64,000 bases of DNA, taken from NCBI GenBank assembly GCA_016710285.1, contig JADJXR010000001.1:2356001-2420000 (forward strand), read 5' to 3'. The notes under the pieces are model-generated. The model was not told the DNA's origin and did not search any database. It was given only the letters and a program-made list of their open reading frames with translations. The stretch comes from Chlorobiota bacterium (GTDB taxonomy: Bacteria > Bacteroidota > Ignavibacteria > OLB7). Every line of letters starts with the position of its first letter. Position 1 is the first letter of the stretch. The position numbers and the translations under genes were made by a program. Shown here piece after piece: positions 61,548 through 64,000 of the stretch.

Positions 61548-63392
61548 CTGAACCGCTCATTTCAACAACGCCTTGCCGATGGTCCCATCTTGATGGATGG
61601 CTCCATCGAATCCACGCTTCGCGCCCGCGGCCACCGCGAGCACCCGGTGGAACTCTACAACCTGAAGAACCCGTTCCTGATCGAGAAGCTCCACCGCGAA
61701 TTTCTGGAGGCGGGGGCGGAGATTATCCAAAGCAACACCGCCGGCGCAAACGCCCTGACGCTGGCGGCGCACGGCCTGCACGACAAGGTCTATGAGATCA
61801 ACCGGAAAGGTGTGTGGCAGGCGCGGCAGGCGGCGGTTGGCCGGGCGTACGTTGCCGGGGTGGTGGGGCCGGTGGGGAAGTTCCTTGCTCCGATTGGCAA
61901 GCTCCATCACGAGGATGTTCGCGAGGCCGCAATGGCCCAGCTTCACGCACTGCTGGACGGCGGTTGCGACCTGCTTCTGCTGAAATCATTCATCGAGATT
62001 GAGGAGCTGGAGATTGTGTTGGAAGCGGCGCGCCATATCTCCGCCGATATTCCGATCATCGCCCACAAAACCTTCCCCGAGGATGCTGCAGTGCTGGCCA
62101 CCGAGTTCCCGCGCCAGATTGCTGCACGAATCGCACGGCACGGCGTTGCCGCCATTGGGTCCAACGGAACCGTTGGGCCAAACCGGATGCTTGCCATTGT
62201 CCGCTCGCTTGCTGGCGTGGGTGAGCTTCACGGGGGGATTCATCTTTCGGCGCAGCCAGACATTGGGATACCAACGCTGGTGGATGGCCAACCGGTGTAC
62301 AACGCCACGATTGAGTACGTTGCCAACTCCGTCAAATCGTTGGTGGAGCATGGCGTGACGGTGGTGGGGGCCGACGGCGGCGCGTTGCCCGAGCATATCC
62401 GCGCCATCCGCGAAGCGATTGATGGATTGCCGGTGGGGAAGCCGGAAATAAAAGTGAAAAAAAAGAAGGAGCCGCAGGATCAGGGGAACGCCGCCAACCA
62501 GCAGGGAAGCCGCTTCCACCAATCGCTTGGCCGGAAGTTCCTGGTCACTGTGGAGCTTGACGTGCCGCGTGGTGTGGAGATGGAGCATCTGTTCGAGTCC
62601 GCCGAATACCTGCACCAGCATGGGATTGATGCCGTCAACATCAGCGACGGCGCGCGGGCGCGGCTTCGGATGAGTTCCATCACCATCAGCCACCTTATCG
62701 CCCAGCGGACCGGGATGGAGTGCATCACCCACCTTTCCTGCCGCGACCGCAACATGGTGGGGTTGCAGGCGGAGCTGCTGGGGGCGCACGCGCTTGGCTT
62801 GCGGAACATCCTTGCCGTCACGGGGGACCCCACCCACATTGGCGATTACCCCTATGCCACTTCGGTCTATGATGTTGATTCGGTTGGATTGATCCGCACG
62901 CTTACCCGCATGAACGGCGGCGAGGATTTGATGGGGAACCCGGTGGGAAGTGGCGGAACGAACTTCATGGTTGCCTGCGCGGTGAACCCAATGGCGTTCG
63001 ACATTGAACGGGAGATTGAGCGGTTGGAACGCAAGGTGGCCGAGGGGGCGCACGTGGCCTTCACGCAGCCGATGTTCGAGGCCGCCACCGTGCGCCAGCT
63101 GCTTTCCCGAACCGAGCATCTGAACATCCCGATCATGGTTGGAGTGATGCCGTTACGGAGCGCGCTTCATGCCGAATTTTTGCACCACGAACTTCCTGGA
63201 ATGTTCATCCCCGAGGCGATTCAGCAGCGGATGAAAGGGGCGGCGCAACCGTTGGAGGAAGGGGTGGAGATTGCTGTGGAATTCCTGCAAAGCATCGCCG
63301 ACGTTCGGGAGCGGATCGCGGGGATGTATATCATGCCCCCGGGGAAGCGGTTCGACATGATCGTGGAGATTCTGCGGCGGATGCAGGGCTAA
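61548..63392 (+). CDS. YitJ-like homocysteine methyltransferase-domain/MTHFR fusion
   Basis: About 614 residues in two domains. The start is uncertain: the frame is open from GTG 61461, inside a terminator; CTG 61548, TTG 61590 and ATG 61593 are alternatives, and the conserved domain begins near 61551. The first domain (about 1-290) has the homocysteine S-methyltransferase barrel framework (LMDGSIESTL, IIQSNTAGANALTL, GVVGPVGKFLAP). The second (about 320-614) is a good methylenetetrahydrofolate reductase: FLVTVELDVPRG, ITHLSCRDRNMVGLQAELLG, ILAVTGDPTHIGDYP, FTQPMFEA. The three zinc-binding cysteines of the first domain are absent (NG at 62163 instead of NC; ADGG at 62370 instead of GCCG), so methyl transfer to homocysteine by the usual mechanism is not expected. 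The reductase half should be active. Confidence 0.85.
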   Translation: MNRSFQQRLADGPILMDGSIESTLRARGHREHPVELYNLKNPFLIEKLHREFLEAGAEIIQSNTAGANALTLAAHGLHDKVYEINRKGVWQARQAAVGRAYVAGVVGPVGKFLAPIGKLHHEDVREAAMAQLHALLDGGCDLLLLKSFIEIEELEIVLEAARHISADIPIIAHKTFPEDAAVLATEFPRQIAARIARHGVAAIGSNGTVGPNRMLAIVRSLAGVGELHGGIHLSAQPDIGIPTLVDGQPVYNATIEYVANSVKSLVEHGVTVVGADGGALPEHIRAIREAIDGLPVGKPEIKVKKKKEPQDQGNAANQQGSRFHQSLGRKFLVTVELDVPRGVEMEHLFESAEYLHQHGIDAVNISDGARARLRMSSITISHLIAQRTGMECITHLSCRDRNMVGLQAELLGAHALGLRNILAVTGDPTHIGDYPYATSVYDVDSVGLIRTLTRMNGGEDLMGNPVGSGGTNFMVACAVNPMAFDIEREIERLERKVAEGAHVAFTQPMFEAATVRQLLSRTEHLNIPIMVGVMPLRSALHAEFLHHELPGMFIPEAIQQRMKGAAQPLEEGVEIAVEFLQSIADVRERIAGMYIMPPGKRFDMIVEILRRMQG

Positions 63393-63415
63393 TCTTGCCC
63401 CGCCCGCCGCAGCCG

Positions 63416-63455
63416 AATGAATCCAACCGAAATGAATCCAACCGAAGGGATTGCC
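63416..63455. other. Short direct repeat in convergent gap
   Basis: ATGAATCCAACCGAA occurs twice in tandem (63417-63431 and about 63432-63446, the second ending in AAGGG). No terminator hairpin is evident between these convergent genes. Nothing else is seen. Confidence 0.4.
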
Positions 63456-64000
63456 TTATCCCCCAACGCTTGCGGCGTTCCTTGCCATTTCTTCCCCCAT
63501 TCGGAGTGCCGCGCTGGTCATAATATCCAAGTTCCCGGCGTAGTTCGGAAGGTAGTGGCCCGCCCCTTCCACCTCCAACAAGCAGGTAACTTTCAGCCCG
63601 CTGAAGGGGCCAACGCCGGGGATGGTGACGTTCACTTCGTCAAAGATTGGGGGCTTTAGCAAACGGTAGCCAGGGACGTACTCCGCAACCCGCGCAACAA
63701 CGTTGGCAATGGATTCGGCAATCCTTTCCTGGCTGGCGGGGGCGCAAAAAGTATAAACGGTGTCGCGCATGATCAGGGGCGGCTCGGCAGGGTTCAGGAT
63801 GATGATGGCTTTCCCCCGTTTTGCCCCGCCAATCAGCTCGATGGCGCGCGCGGTGGTTTGGGTGAATTCATCAATGTTGGCGCGGGTTCCCGGCCCGGCG
63901 GACTTGCTGGCGATGGATGCCACAATCTCACCATACTCCACCGCTGCCACCTGGCTTACGGCCCACACAATCGGAATGGTTGCTTGGCCGCCACACGTCA
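63456..64000 (-). CDS. mhpF: Acetaldehyde dehydrogenase (acetylating), 5' end beyond window
   Basis: The C-terminal 181 residues of a CoA-acylating acetaldehyde dehydrogenase (EC 1.2.1.10 family: acetaldehyde + CoA + NAD+ to acetyl-CoA + NADH). The reading frame runs off the right edge of the window. TCGGQATIPIVWAVSQV at the edge carries the catalytic cysteine. EIVASIASKSAGPGTRANID, IILNPAEPPLIMRDTV and GHYLPNYAGNLDIMTSAA are hallmark segments of the MhpF/DmpF type. Such enzymes often pair with a 4-hydroxy-2-oxovalerate aldolase in meta-cleavage of aromatics. On the minus strand the aldolase could lie upstream, outside the window. Confidence 0.93.
   Translation of the reverse strand, partial: TCGGQATIPIVWAVSQVAAVEYGEIVASIASKSAGPGTRANIDEFTQTTARAIELIGGAKRGKAIIILNPAEPPLIMRDTVYTFCAPASQERIAESIANVVARVAEYVPGYRLLKPPIFDEVNVTIPGVGPFSGLKVTCLLEVEGAGHYLPNYAGNLDIMTSAALRMGEEMARNAASVGG

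Overview
The window looks like a chromosomal segment of a GC-rich, Gram-negative member of the Bacteroidota/Chlorobiota (FCB) group, perhaps an Ignavibacteria- or Kapabacteria-like lineage. The reasons are three proteins with type IX secretion (T9SS) C-terminal sorting domains, a TANFOR-domain protein, IgGFc-binding-type and SBBP-repeat secreted proteins, a TonB-dependent receptor with a carboxypeptidase-regulatory-like N-terminus, and three promoters with the Bacteroidota TAnnTTTG element. The species is an inference. I saw no rRNA, tRNA, CRISPR array, transposase or phage gene.

Layout. 28-9187 (+): three secreted proteins (TANFOR, fibronectin III-like, papain-like with a frameshifted C-terminus) ending at a strong terminator. 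9274-11769 (-): an IgGFc-binding-type protein with a C-terminal beta-barrel-like region. 12128-13786 (+): RqcH/NFACT. 14212-32607 (+): four paralogous surface proteins built from YadA/Hep_Hag-like beta-roll repeats, one with three 648-bp tandem units, with a small lipoprotein gene between the third and fourth. 32749-36015 (+): a membrane histidine kinase and an OmpR-type response regulator. 36183-38918 (+): a TonB-dependent receptor. 39090-39803 (-): a methyltransferase. 40124-47919 (+): two large T9SS cargo proteins. 48389-49621 (+): an orphan type I restriction specificity gene embedded in dispersed repeats. 50467-53682 (+): a third IgGFc-binding-type T9SS cargo. 53955-57345 (+): an aminotransferase and a TPR histidine kinase. 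57786-58319 (-): a small secreted protein. 58831-63392 (+): an outer-membrane protein, a sulfite-oxidase-like molybdoenzyme with a c-type cytochrome, and a YitJ-like fusion. 63456-end (-): acetaldehyde dehydrogenase, cut by the window edge.

How it fits together. Most of the coding capacity is cell-surface or secreted protein, so the segment reads as a surface-display region with its own two-component system. The small lipoprotein (30678) and the TonB receptor (36183) have the same promoter architecture: four boxes of a CTGACA-like direct repeat at exact 11-bp spacing (one degenerate before the receptor), then a TAnnTTTG element 20-21 bp downstream. I infer that both are controlled by a PhoB/OmpR-class regulator, most simply the one encoded at 35326.

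The intergenic spaces hold at least three families of dispersed repeats. One (R2, GGTAGC...GCTACC, core GGTCTTTAGCC) occurs at least 13 times and forms a mosaic array of about 570 bp that supplies the last codons and stop of the orphan hsdS.
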